Part shown: in pieces, positions 24,292 to 32,739 of the stretch
Layout: each line of letters starts with the position of its first letter
Position numbering within the stretch: the stretch's first letter is position 1
From: an uncultured Blautia sp.
Lineage (GTDB): Bacteria; Bacillota; Clostridia; Lachnospirales; Lachnospiraceae
NCBI GenBank assembly: GCA_900551715.1
Contig: URXG01000002.1
Span: 1 to 64,000 of the forward strand
Direction: 5' to 3'
Length of the DNA: 64,000 nt
Notes under the pieces: generated by a model
Database searches by the model: none
The model's input: the letters and a program-made list of their open reading frames with translations, nothing else
Told to the model about the DNA's origin: nothing
Made by a program: the position numbers and the translations under genes

Positions 24292-26472
24292 TTATTGCTT
24301 TTTGATGCTTCTGTACAGCTTCCATACTTTTGTATTTTCCATTTCATGGATTTTCTGGTTCAGGCGCTGTATTTCCTGATCTTTTTCCTGGGATACCTGA
24401 GAAAAGACCTTCCAGAATTCTTCTCTGGCTTCTATTTCTTTCATAACCTCAATTTCTATCTGCAGAACCTGTGTACTGCCGGACAGCTGATTCAGGATAA
24501 ACTGCGGATCACCGCTTCCGAAGTAGTACCTGCCCCCTCCCAGAGGAAAGCCATTGGTAACAAAATCAGCTTTTTTTCCGTCCAGGGAAAGTCCCTTCAG
24601 GATCAGACCTCCTGCTGCTTCTCCAGGGTCCAGTCTCAGCCTCTTTACCCCTTCAGGAACAGGGAACTCCATACAAAGTCCCAGTCTGCCCATAGGATAC
24701 ACTGCGGAATCTTCTTCCCGGAAATCACTTCCTCTGTCATAAAATACCTGCAGTTTCCGTTCAGCGCCTGCAATCCGGAGCTGTTCGTAATAAGACAGTA
24801 CATCTACCTTACCTGGTGATACATCTTCATACATGGCGAGAAGCGGAATATGTTTCCCCTCTATATATTTCTGGAAACAGAGTTCCATCTGTCCGTAAGT
24901 TTCCATATCTTCTGATGAGATTCCTGCCTTACCATAGAAATCTCTGTCTTTCAGAACTCTTCTCTTACCGTCACTTTCCAGATAATAATGAATGGCCCTG
25001 TAAATAATAAAATCAGCCGGCACCGGGAATCGGAAAGTCCATTCGTAATCAATAACAGAAACCTTCTCCCCATCTATAAGGATATTGGCAGGTACCAGAT
25101 CGATATTGGACATGCCACAGCACCGGTAAGTACCTGTAAGAGGGGCATTTCCGAAGATTTGTGTAAACTCCGATGTTTTGCGGAAGGTTTCTTTGCTGTG
25201 GATGCTGCGTATCTTATCAATATACATAAAAAAAGTTGCTTCCAATTCATCCAGTTTATCTTCCATAAGAAGGCTGTCCAGATATTCTTCCAGTGTCACA
25301 CCATTCAGATATTCCAGGGTAACGCCATCCTTCACCGGGGTACAGGCATTAAGTTCCAGCCCTTCCCTTCCATAAAGTGCAGTCAGTTCTCTGGCTGTAT
25401 TGCCAATGTTACGGATATGCTCTGCCGCCCTTGCATCTGCAGGAAGTTTCTGTACATATTTCTGTCCTTTTTCCTGACAGATTTCTGTACGAAGTGCAAA
25501 TCTCGGATCTCTTTCATTGGAAAACTTCACATAATCCGTCTCCGGATGAAACTCTTCCTTACTGATCAGCATTAAGAAAGAATTGGAAAACTGCGGAAAA
25601 AGGTCATTATCCAGAAGGCTGTCATATACCGGTGACTCCTGGAAAAGCTGAAGTCTCAGCCTGTCGTAATTGGTTTCCACCCGGTTCAGTTCTCCCTTAT
25701 TGGGAAGTCGTCTGTCTGAATAAATGGTCATTGGCAGTTTGTAATCCGGGAAAGGATAAAACCAGGAAGCCTTAAGGTTCCCTGCATCTGATAAAATCTG
25801 CCCAAACTCTTTCTGGCTGAAAGTTTTTACCCCGCTTGTACATGGATAACCTTCCAGTCCTTCAAAAAGAGTACCAAAATGATCTTCTGTGCAGCCTGCC
25901 CAGTATTTCAGACCCAGACGGTTCTCAATGGCAAGCACAATCTTTCCATCTGGTTTCAGATGGGAAGCTATGATCTTCAGAAAATCCACATAAGGAGTCT
26001 TACTCTGAATATACGCCTCTGCGTATTCAAAAACACCGATCAGGGTAATGTAGTCATATTTTTCTGTAAGAGTCTTTTCGATATCCTGAAAGTTTCCCAT
26101 AAGGATCTTCAGATTGTCATAATCTCTGTGACGCCATGCATTGATCAGACTTCTTTTACGGGAAAGTTCGATACAGGTCACTTCTTTTGCTTTTTTACAG
26201 AGTGCTCCTGTAACTGCGCCGCAGCCGGAACCGATCTCCAGAACCTTCTCCTCTCCTGTAAAAGGAATCCAGCTTAAGATATTTTCTCTGATATGTGAAA
26301 AATGGTACAAAATCGGCCAGCTTTTACGCTCTGCAATCACCTGGTTCCATTTTTCTTCAGGATAATTCTCTGCAATCTCCAGCATTTCATCTTCGATAAC
26401 ACCGTCTGAATATAAATCTTTACCTGAATAATTCGTATCATCCAGAATAACCTGTCCAATTTTTTCTATCAT
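24292..26472 (-). CDS. WbdD-like methyltransferase / kinase-like / coiled-coil protein
   Basis: A 726-residue protein. Residues about 60-240 are a class I SAM methyltransferase (motif I VLEIGSGCG, 77-85). Residues about 330-500 resemble a small-molecule or protein kinase: lysine in QKLPADARAAEH (about 341-352), catalytic loop D458-x4-N463 and metal-binding D475 in VIDYEW. A beta-rich module follows (about 575-675), then a charged coiled coil (about 676-726). This order matches WbdD of E. coli O9a, which caps an ABC-exported O-polysaccharide by phosphorylation and methylation and sets its length. The start overlaps the stop of the Wzt gene (ATGA), linking capping to export. Phosphomethyl capping is inference; a plain methyl cap is the alternative. 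Confidence 0.75.
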   Translation of the reverse strand: MIEKIGQVILDDTNYSGKDLYSDGVIEDEMLEIAENYPEEKWNQVIAERKSWPILYHFSHIRENILSWIPFTGEEKVLEIGSGCGAVTGALCKKAKEVTCIELSRKRSLINAWRHRDYDNLKILMGNFQDIEKTLTEKYDYITLIGVFEYAEAYIQSKTPYVDFLKIIASHLKPDGKIVLAIENRLGLKYWAGCTEDHFGTLFEGLEGYPCTSGVKTFSQKEFGQILSDAGNLKASWFYPFPDYKLPMTIYSDRRLPNKGELNRVETNYDRLRLQLFQESPVYDSLLDNDLFPQFSNSFLMLISKEEFHPETDYVKFSNERDPRFALRTEICQEKGQKYVQKLPADARAAEHIRNIGNTARELTALYGREGLELNACTPVKDGVTLEYLNGVTLEEYLDSLLMEDKLDELEATFFMYIDKIRSIHSKETFRKTSEFTQIFGNAPLTGTYRCCGMSNIDLVPANILIDGEKVSVIDYEWTFRFPVPADFIIYRAIHYYLESDGKRRVLKDRDFYGKAGISSEDMETYGQMELCFQKYIEGKHIPLLAMYEDVSPGKVDVLSYYEQLRIAGAERKLQVFYDRGSDFREEDSAVYPMGRLGLCMEFPVPEGVKRLRLDPGEAAGGLILKGLSLDGKKADFVTNGFPLGGGRYYFGSGDPQFILNQLSGSTQVLQIEIEVMKEIEAREEFWKVFSQVSQEKDQEIQRLNQKIHEMENTKVWKLYRSIKKQ

Positions 26473-27722
26473 TCTTCATCTCCACAGTGGATTTCCACTT
26501 TTGAATCCATATCATAAAAACCAACGGTATTTTTGTTTGAAACAACAGTAATATTACATGCATCGTACAGCCTGTGGAAAACGGTAAATTCTCCGTCTTT
26601 GTATCCTGTACATCCAAAAGAAAGAAGGTATTCTCCGCCCTGCAGAAACATATCCTGTGTAAAGGTAACCGTACATACATCCCCTTCATCTGAATGCTCT
26701 ACATGCATCTTCTCGAACATGGTATTGGTACCTGTGATCTCCGTACCCTTAATGTCCTTGAAAGTATAAGCCATAATCGGTTCCTGGATCGCCTCATGAA
26801 ACAGTACCCGCATTTTAATCCTGAAGGAGCTGCCCTTCTCGATGGTATTGGTGTAACGTCCCTTCTCGTCAATCACTGCAAAATCTGTGATCTCAGCCAG
26901 CTTGCTGCCATATTCCAGCATGTTGGGATTTACCTGGAACTTTTCGTTCCAGTTCTCTCTGGCTGTTTCTTTTTCTTCTTTCTTTACCGGATCCTGGCCT
27001 ACCAGAAGCTGCTTGTACATATCCACCATCTGTTTGGGGGAACCTTCTTCCAGCTTTACCCCCTTATTCAGAAGGACAACTCTGTCACAGTATCTGGAGA
27101 TACTGCTCAGATCATGGCTTACAAAAAGAATGGTACGTCCCATCTTTTTAAATTCCTCGAATTTACGGTAGCATTTTGCCTGAAAAAACACATCACCTAC
27201 AGACAGAGCCTCATCTACGATCAGAATCTCCGGATCAATATTGATAGCAACTGCAAAAGCCAGACGGACAAACATACCACTGGAATATGCCTTTACCGGC
27301 TGATGAACAAAATCTCCGATATCGGCAAAATCCAGGATATCCTGCAGTCTGGCATCTATTTCTTCTTTGGAAAATCCCATCATGGTACCATTCAGGTAAA
27401 CGTTCTCAATACCTGTATATTCCATGTTGAATCCTGCTCCCAGCTCCAGAAGGGCAGAAATACGACCATCTACCACCACTTCTCCTCCTGTGGGATTCAG
27501 GACTCCTGTAATGATCTTCAGAATGGTAGACTTACCGGAACCGTTGGTGCCGATGATTCCCACTGTCTCGCCTCTTTTTACATTGAAGCTTACATCCCTC
27601 AGAGCATAATGCTCTCTGACAGGCACATGAAAGCCCAGAGCTTCCTTCAGTCTGTCAGATGGTTTGTTGTATAGTTTGTACATCTTGTTCAGATGTTTTA
27701 CCTGTATTGCAAATTCACTCAT
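26469..27722 (-). CDS. wzt: Polysaccharide ABC exporter ATPase with C-terminal domain (Wzt-type)
   Basis: A 417-residue ATP-binding subunit of an ABC-2 polysaccharide/teichoic acid exporter. The start at 27722 was chosen for its GGAG and because it clears the permease gene; the longer frame has no ribosome site. Walker A GTNGSGKST (58-66), signature YSSGMFVRLAFA and Walker B ILIVDEALSVGD are intact. A C-terminal extension of about 160 residues (about 255-417) is beta-rich, as in Wzt proteins that recognise the capped end of the glycan. The downstream methyltransferase-kinase gene overlaps it by 4 bp, supporting a cap-recognition model. The partner permease is directly upstream. Confidence 0.88.
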   Translation of the reverse strand: MSEFAIQVKHLNKMYKLYNKPSDRLKEALGFHVPVREHYALRDVSFNVKRGETVGIIGTNGSGKSTILKIITGVLNPTGGEVVVDGRISALLELGAGFNMEYTGIENVYLNGTMMGFSKEEIDARLQDILDFADIGDFVHQPVKAYSSGMFVRLAFAVAINIDPEILIVDEALSVGDVFFQAKCYRKFEEFKKMGRTILFVSHDLSSISRYCDRVVLLNKGVKLEEGSPKQMVDMYKQLLVGQDPVKKEEKETARENWNEKFQVNPNMLEYGSKLAEITDFAVIDEKGRYTNTIEKGSSFRIKMRVLFHEAIQEPIMAYTFKDIKGTEITGTNTMFEKMHVEHSDEGDVCTVTFTQDMFLQGGEYLLSFGCTGYKDGEFTVFHRLYDACNITVVSNKNTVGFYDMDSKVEIHCGDEE

Positions 27723-27735
27723 CTTGTTCTCCGTC

Positions 27736-28542
27736 TTACAGTACATCTGCAAAATGTACCTGAAGTTTTTTAAACAGTTTTGTTCCAAAAATAAATAGTA
27801 CGATGGTAAACACCCAGAAGTATAAAGTCAGGGCAGGATGCTGCCAGATCCCTACTTTGGTGATCAGAGAATCTCTGTATCCCTGGACAATATAAAAGAT
27901 CGGGTTCAGTTTCAGGATGGTACGGAGAGCTCCGTTCAGGTGAAGGTCATTAAAATCCCACATGATCGGTGTCACCCACACTCCTACCTGAAGCATGATA
28001 TTGATGATCTGACTTAAATCTCTGAAAAACACAACTGCCGCACTTGTCATATAGGTAACTGCAAGGATCAGTACAAAGATGCAGATACTGTAATAGATCA
28101 GCTGCAGTGCATAAAGGCTGGGTGGATATCCCATAAAGGTATAAATCAGAAGCAGGATCACCACAAAGAAACAGTGGACAAATACTGCTGAGAATACCTT
28201 TACAACAGGAAGAATCCTGATATTAAAAACTACTTTTTTTACCAGATAATTATATTCCAGAAGTGCATTGGTACCACCCAGAAGTCCTTCCTGAAGGAAA
28301 AACCATGGAATCAGACCGGCGATCAGCCATAATACAAAGGGTACTCCCTTATCTGAGCCGTTTCGAAGAGCCAGACCAAATACAAACCAGTACACACAGA
28401 TGGTAACGATAGGTTGTACAAATGCCCATATCGTTCCGAAATAAGAACCTGCATATTTTGTTTTGAAATCGTTTTTTGCCAGAGAAAATACCAGTCTTCT
28501 GTTACGGTAGATCTCTGACACCAGATTTGTTTCTTTTTTCAA
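27736..28542 (-). CDS. wzm: Polysaccharide ABC exporter permease (Wzm-type)
   Basis: An ABC-2 transporter permease with six membrane helices. I place the start at a TTG (28542-28540), because AGGAG sits 7 nt upstream and this avoids overlapping the dacF end. An ATG at 28584 would overlap dacF by 29 nt with no ribosome site. The product is then about 268 residues. The N-terminal amphipathic part (LVFSLAKNDFKTKYAGSYFG) and the LRDLSQIINIMLQVGVWVTPIMWD region are typical of Wzm/TagG/RfbA permeases. The gene lies 13 bp before wzt and moves the undecaprenyl-linked polymer across the membrane. Confidence 0.85.
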   Translation of the reverse strand: MKKETNLVSEIYRNRRLVFSLAKNDFKTKYAGSYFGTIWAFVQPIVTICVYWFVFGLALRNGSDKGVPFVLWLIAGLIPWFFLQEGLLGGTNALLEYNYLVKKVVFNIRILPVVKVFSAVFVHCFFVVILLLIYTFMGYPPSLYALQLIYYSICIFVLILAVTYMTSAAVVFFRDLSQIINIMLQVGVWVTPIMWDFNDLHLNGALRTILKLNPIFYIVQGYRDSLITKVGIWQHPALTLYFWVFTIVLFIFGTKLFKKLQVHFADVL

Positions 28543-28555
28543 TTTTATGCTCCTG

Positions 28556-29851
28556 TTATCTGTTTTCTTTCTTATGAAGGGCAACCAGAAGGATAATCAG
28601 CACCAGCACCATGCCGCCCATAACTCCCAGAAGGATCTTTGCTGTCTGTGACAGACCTTTCCGGCTGGTTACAGAACTATGTTCTGATGAGGAAACCTCT
28701 GTGGAACTGTCTGTTGCTGCCTTTTCAGAATGATCTGCTGTACTCTCTTCTGAACCGGTATTTTCCTCCGGCACCGGTGTCTCAGTAGGAACCGGCGTTT
28801 CCTGTACAACTGGTGTATATCCTACGAACTGTCCATTATAAGAATAGCTGTCCATAGTAGTGCCATTTACATCTGCTGATTCTTTCTGAAGGTCATTTAC
28901 TGTCACACCCTTTGGTACGGTAAGTGTAGTTCCATTGATCTCCAGACTGTCAAAGCTGTTAAAAGCATAATCAAAAAGTGCCCTGCTGTCTGTACAGTTA
29001 ATCCCCAGATCCGTGGTACGCATGGTCACTGCTATATAAGTTCGGCCATTGCGCTCAGCTGCCACAACCAGTGTGTGACCGGCATCGTTGGTAAAGCCTG
29101 TTTTGCCCCCAATGCAGCCCTCGTAATAAAGATCGGACTCCTTTGCCATAAGAGGCATATGGGTATGCATGGCTCTCTCTGCACTGAGATTGGTGGCAGG
29201 AATTGTATGACCTGTAGAACTGAATACCCTGCGGAACCGTTTGCTTTTAAGTCCGGCCTGAAGGATTTTTGCCATATCATGGGCTGTGGTATAATGATCT
29301 GGATTCGGCAGACCACCTGCATTGGCAAAATGCGTATTGGTACATCCCAGTTCCTGGGCTTTCTGGTTCATCATATTTACAAAATCAGCCTCTGTACCAC
29401 CTACATATTCTGCAATCTGTGCACAGACTTCATTGGCTGACTTGATATAGGCTGCATACCAGCAGTCCCGCATAGTCATGGTCTCACCAAGCTGTGCCCC
29501 GATATTGGTACTGTCCCAGTTTACATCCCGGATACCGGTTTCTGTAAAAGTCACCACATCCTTTGGGGAACTGTGCTCCATGGATACCAGGATCGTCATG
29601 ATCTTGGTGATGCTGGCAGGATAACGATAATCATCCATGCCCTTGTCATAAAGGACAGCTCCTGTATCTGCATCCATCAGTACTGCTGTCTCTGCCCCGA
29701 TATTCCCCGGAGCCTTTGGCCAGTTCTGAATACTGTCTGTGTTTACGGTTCCCTGTGTGCCTGTATTTACGGTTACTGCCTGTACTGTCACAGAAGACGT
29801 CAGAATCAGAGCTGCACTTATGGCAGCTGCCCGACATATTCCTTTTGTCAT
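28556..29851 (-). CDS. dacF: D-alanyl-D-alanine carboxypeptidase (DacF-type)
   Basis: This low-molecular-mass penicillin-binding protein trims the terminal D-Ala from peptidoglycan stems. The ATG at 29851 (431 residues) has GGAGG 8 nt upstream. A signal peptide (about 1-25), catalytic domain, Pro/Thr/Glu-rich stretch and C-terminal membrane anchor are all seen. The active site is complete: S80-I-T-K83, S138-A-N140, K250-T-G252. It lies inside the export operon between the aminotransferase and wzm (gaps 24 and 13 bp), an unusual place for dacF. It suggests that stem trimming is coupled to polymer attachment. The paralogue at 15544 has lost the nucleophile. Confidence 0.88.
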   Translation of the reverse strand: MTKGICRAAAISAALILTSSVTVQAVTVNTGTQGTVNTDSIQNWPKAPGNIGAETAVLMDADTGAVLYDKGMDDYRYPASITKIMTILVSMEHSSPKDVVTFTETGIRDVNWDSTNIGAQLGETMTMRDCWYAAYIKSANEVCAQIAEYVGGTEADFVNMMNQKAQELGCTNTHFANAGGLPNPDHYTTAHDMAKILQAGLKSKRFRRVFSSTGHTIPATNLSAERAMHTHMPLMAKESDLYYEGCIGGKTGFTNDAGHTLVVAAERNGRTYIAVTMRTTDLGINCTDSRALFDYAFNSFDSLEINGTTLTVPKGVTVNDLQKESADVNGTTMDSYSYNGQFVGYTPVVQETPVPTETPVPEENTGSEESTADHSEKAATDSSTEVSSSEHSSVTSRKGLSQTAKILLGVMGGMVLVLIILLVALHKKENR

Positions 29852-29875
29852 TCTTTCAACCTCCATAACCCTGCT

Positions 29876-31003
29876 TTAAAATTCAAACTGATGGATAGAT
29901 TCTGTAATATAATCCACATCGGACATGGAAAGATTATAAAACATTGGAAGACGTAAAAGCCGTTCGCTTTCTTTTGTGGTATAAACGTCTTCTCCGGAAA
30001 ATCTGCCAAATTTTTCTCCTGCCGGGGAACTGTGGAGGGGTACATAATGAAATGCTGTACAGATTCCTTTTTCTTTCAGGTAAGCGATCAGTCTGCTTCT
30101 TACAGAAAGATCCTTTACTTTAATGTAATACATATGTGCATTGTGGACACAGCCTTCCGGAACAAAAGGTCTCTGGATCTTGCCCTGTTCTTCCAGATCC
30201 CTGAGGCTTTCGTGGTAGGTATCATAGATCTGGTGACGTTTCTGATTGATCTTTTCACATTCTTCCAGCTGTGCATAAAGATATGCCGCATTCATCTCAC
30301 TGGGGAGATAAGAAGAGCCATAGTCGATCCAGCGGTACTTGTCTACCTGTCCTCTGAAAAACTTACTTCTGTCTGTTCCTTTTTCACGAAGGATCTCCGC
30401 TTTTTCCTGGTATTCATTCTTCTGGAATACCAGCGCACCGCCTTCACCCATAGTATAATTCTTGGTTTCGTGGAAACTGTAGCAGCCAAAATCTCCGATG
30501 GTTCCCAGAGCTTTGCCATGATAGTAGGCTTCCACACCCTGTGCAGCATCTTCTACTACTTTGAGATTATATTTTTCTGCAAGTGCCATGATCTTGTTCA
30601 TTTCACAGGAAACTCCTGCATAGTGAACAGGAACAATGGCTCTGGTCTTGTCTGTAATGGCTTCCTCGATCAGTTCTTCATTGATATTCATGGTATCCGG
30701 ACGGATATCTACAAAAACGATCTTTGCCCCTCTCAGTACAAAAGCATCTGCTGTGGACACAAAGGTGTAAGAAGGCATGATCACTTCATCTCCCGGCTGG
30801 ATATCACAGAGAAAAGCAGCCATTTCCAGTGCATGGGTACAGGATGTGGTAAGGAACACCTGATTTACCTGAAAACGGTCTTTCATCCACCGAGAGCAGA
30901 GCCTCGTATACTTACCGTCTCCACAGAGCATTCCCTGTGCAACTGCATCCTGAATATAGTTCAGTTCATTTCCGACAAGTGCCGGTCTGTTAAAATCAAT
31001 CAT
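29876..31003 (-). CDS. DegT/DnrJ/EryC1 sugar aminotransferase (RffA/WecE-like)
   Basis: A PLP-dependent aminotransferase making a 4-amino-4,6-dideoxysugar nucleotide. The start at 31003 (375 residues) has AGGA 6 nt before it. An upstream in-frame TTG at 31036 overlaps the previous gene and is less likely. The PLP lysine is K181 in SFHETKNYTMGEGG; the FHETKN form is typical of dTDP-4-amino-4,6-dideoxygalactose transaminase (RffA). Other family features are TTSCTHALEMA, PSYTFVSTADAF and VVEDAAQGVEA. It follows the GtrB-like GT2 by 22 bp, so the amino sugar is probably the one loaded on the lipid carrier. The sugar identity is inferred from the family only. Confidence 0.82.
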   Translation of the reverse strand: MIDFNRPALVGNELNYIQDAVAQGMLCGDGKYTRLCSRWMKDRFQVNQVFLTTSCTHALEMAAFLCDIQPGDEVIMPSYTFVSTADAFVLRGAKIVFVDIRPDTMNINEELIEEAITDKTRAIVPVHYAGVSCEMNKIMALAEKYNLKVVEDAAQGVEAYYHGKALGTIGDFGCYSFHETKNYTMGEGGALVFQKNEYQEKAEILREKGTDRSKFFRGQVDKYRWIDYGSSYLPSEMNAAYLYAQLEECEKINQKRHQIYDTYHESLRDLEEQGKIQRPFVPEGCVHNAHMYYIKVKDLSVRSRLIAYLKEKGICTAFHYVPLHSSPAGEKFGRFSGEDVYTTKESERLLRLPMFYNLSMSDVDYITESIHQFEF

Positions 31004-31025
31004 AGTTTTTCCTATCTTTTCTTCC

Positions 31026-31952
31026 TCAGTTATCAATGTTTTCTTTTTCCCGGATCACATACTGGGGTGTCTTGTTGACATTCAGCATCAGCTTACCCAG
31101 ATATTCCCCTACAATTCCCAGCATAAGGAAAGTGATACCAAAGAGCACCAACATGGCACACATCAGGGATGACCATCCTATGGCAATGGCAGGGTCCAGA
31201 AGCTTCCGGATCAGGACTACCAGTGCCCCCAGGAAACCAGCTGCTGAAAAAAGTGTTCCGAAGAAAGTAGCTACACGAAGAGGGATCACCGTAAAATTCA
31301 GACAGGACAGAAACAGTTTCAGCCCCTTTCTGAAATTGTAGTTGGAAGCTCCCACTTCTCTCTCGAAATGTTCGATTTCAATATTGGCAATATTGTGTGT
31401 GGTGCGGAAAAAAAGTACCTGAAGAAAAATGTTATATCCGTCATACTTTACAACTTCATCCCGCACATATCGTCTGCAGCACCAGAAACTGCTCATCTGG
31501 ATATCCTTGGGCCGATCCAGAAGATGCCACAGAAGGAAACGGCTTACTGCCCCTGTAAGATTCTTGAATGCTGAAAACTTACGTTCTTTAAATACACCGA
31601 ATACAATATCATACCCTTCCTGAATCTTGTCCAGAAACTGTGGAATCTGAGAAGGATGATTCTGCATATCATCATCCATTCCAAGGATCAAATCACCTTC
31701 TGTGTAATTCAGCCCTGCCATAATGGCATTATGCTGTCCGAAATTCTTGGCAAGATTGATTCCCTTTACATTGGAATGCCTGGCTGTCAGCTCCTGTATG
31801 GACTTCCAGGTGCCATCCCGGGAAAAATCATTCACAAGAACAAATTCGCATTCATAATCTTTCATTTTGGAAAATTCTTCTATAGCCAGTTCTACTACCT
31901 TTCCGATAGTATGCTCTGAGTTATAGCAGGGTATGACAATTGATACCAGCAT
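31026..31952 (-). CDS. Polyprenyl-phosphate glycosyltransferase (GtrB/ArnC-like GT2)
   Basis: A 308-residue GT2 enzyme that moves a sugar from a nucleotide to undecaprenyl phosphate on the inner face of the membrane. The catalytic domain begins LVSIVIPCYN and has the metal-binding GMDDDMQNHPSQ (about 92-103), standard for the DPM1/GtrB/ArnC group. Two C-terminal membrane helices lie at about 231-250 and 265-288. GAGG lies upstream. Its neighbours are an aminotransferase downstream and a pair of EamA/ArnE-F-like half transporters upstream. Together these make a lipid-linked (amino)sugar, flip it, and supply GT-C enzymes such as yfhO. Confidence 0.85.
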   Translation of the reverse strand: MLVSIVIPCYNSEHTIGKVVELAIEEFSKMKDYECEFVLVNDFSRDGTWKSIQELTARHSNVKGINLAKNFGQHNAIMAGLNYTEGDLILGMDDDMQNHPSQIPQFLDKIQEGYDIVFGVFKERKFSAFKNLTGAVSRFLLWHLLDRPKDIQMSSFWCCRRYVRDEVVKYDGYNIFLQVLFFRTTHNIANIEIEHFEREVGASNYNFRKGLKLFLSCLNFTVIPLRVATFFGTLFSAAGFLGALVVLIRKLLDPAIAIGWSSLMCAMLVLFGITFLMLGIVGEYLGKLMLNVNKTPQYVIREKENIDN

Positions 31953-31999
31953 TTATAAAACCCTCGTTTCTCTGTAGTAAATTTAATTCGTAAATTCTA

Positions 32000-32344
32000 T
32001 TATAAGTTAAAAATGATTACCCCTGCCAGGATCAGGGCAAATCCACAGAGTTTTCTTCTGGTAAATTTTTCCTTCAAAAAAATATACCCCATAACAGAAA
32101 CAAAAATATAACCTGTGGATTCCAGGATCGGTGACATGGATAAAGGCACATATTTCAGTGCCAGCATTGTTAGGATCACAGAACAGAAGAACAGCCCATA
32201 TGCGCCCACTACCAGTGGATTCAGATATTCTTTCAGAGGGGTTTCGTAAGTACGGTTGGCTGCTTTTTTCAGAAGGATCTGGGACACCGATGATATGAAC
32301 ACAGAAAAAAGCAGGACACATACAGATACTTCCAGGCGGCTCAT
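32000..32344 (-). CDS. EamA/SMR-like small transporter subunit
   Basis: A 114-residue protein with four hydrophobic segments, the size of a small-multidrug-resistance or ArnF-type subunit. It overlaps the preceding similar gene by 4 bp, so the two are translationally coupled and probably form a heterodimer. In the ArnE/ArnF system such a pair flips undecaprenyl-phosphate-aminoarabinose; the GtrB-like enzyme beside them suggests the same job here. The ribosome site is AAAGGCGGTGAG. There is no terminator before the next gene (47-bp gap). Confidence 0.65.
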   Translation of the reverse strand: MSRLEVSVCVLLFSVFISSVSQILLKKAANRTYETPLKEYLNPLVVGAYGLFFCSVILTMLALKYVPLSMSPILESTGYIFVSVMGYIFLKEKFTRRKLCGFALILAGVIIFNL

Positions 32345-32724
32345 ATTTTCTCACCGCCTTTCTCTTCTGTTTCTCCCGTTACCAGATAAATTCCTGCAAA
32401 AATCACTGCAGCACCAATCAGCATATTAACGGTGATCTTTTCACCAAAAATAAGTGCTCCCCAGATGATTCCCCAGATCAATGTGACAGGCTTATTGGCA
32501 TAAGCCACTGTCAGAGGCATCCTTTTCAGGATCTGTTGCCAGATGATCGCATATGCAAACATGATCACGAACACCAGCCCAAACCAGAATATAAAGAAAA
32601 AGGAAAAAATATGATCGGTATATCTGGATGCCATCTTGGAACAGACTCCACTCAGCGAACTGAACAGGAGACTGATATGCAGCATCAGAAAAATACTTTT
32701 CTTTGAAGTAAGGCAATTTCTCAT
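32341..32724 (-). CDS. EamA/SMR-like small transporter subunit
   Basis: A 127-residue protein with four hydrophobic segments. The third and fourth carry the ANKPVTLIWGIIWGALIFGE pattern typical of EamA halves, and a charged tail follows. It is the partner of the next gene (4-bp overlap). It lies 15 bp after the ATP-grasp gene. Proposed role: one half of a heterodimeric flippase for a lipid-linked sugar. A drug or amino-acid exporter is the alternative. Confidence 0.65.
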   Translation of the reverse strand: MRNCLTSKKSIFLMLHISLLFSSLSGVCSKMASRYTDHIFSFFFIFWFGLVFVIMFAYAIIWQQILKRMPLTVAYANKPVTLIWGIIWGALIFGEKITVNMLIGAAVIFAGIYLVTGETEEKGGEKI

Positions 32725-32739
32725 GTTATTCTCTCACAA

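Noticed and set aside
22030..24819. 929-codon open frame on the plus strand
   Set aside because: It is antisense to the double-GT2 and methyltransferase-kinase genes, with no ribosome site or domains. It is a codon-bias shadow.
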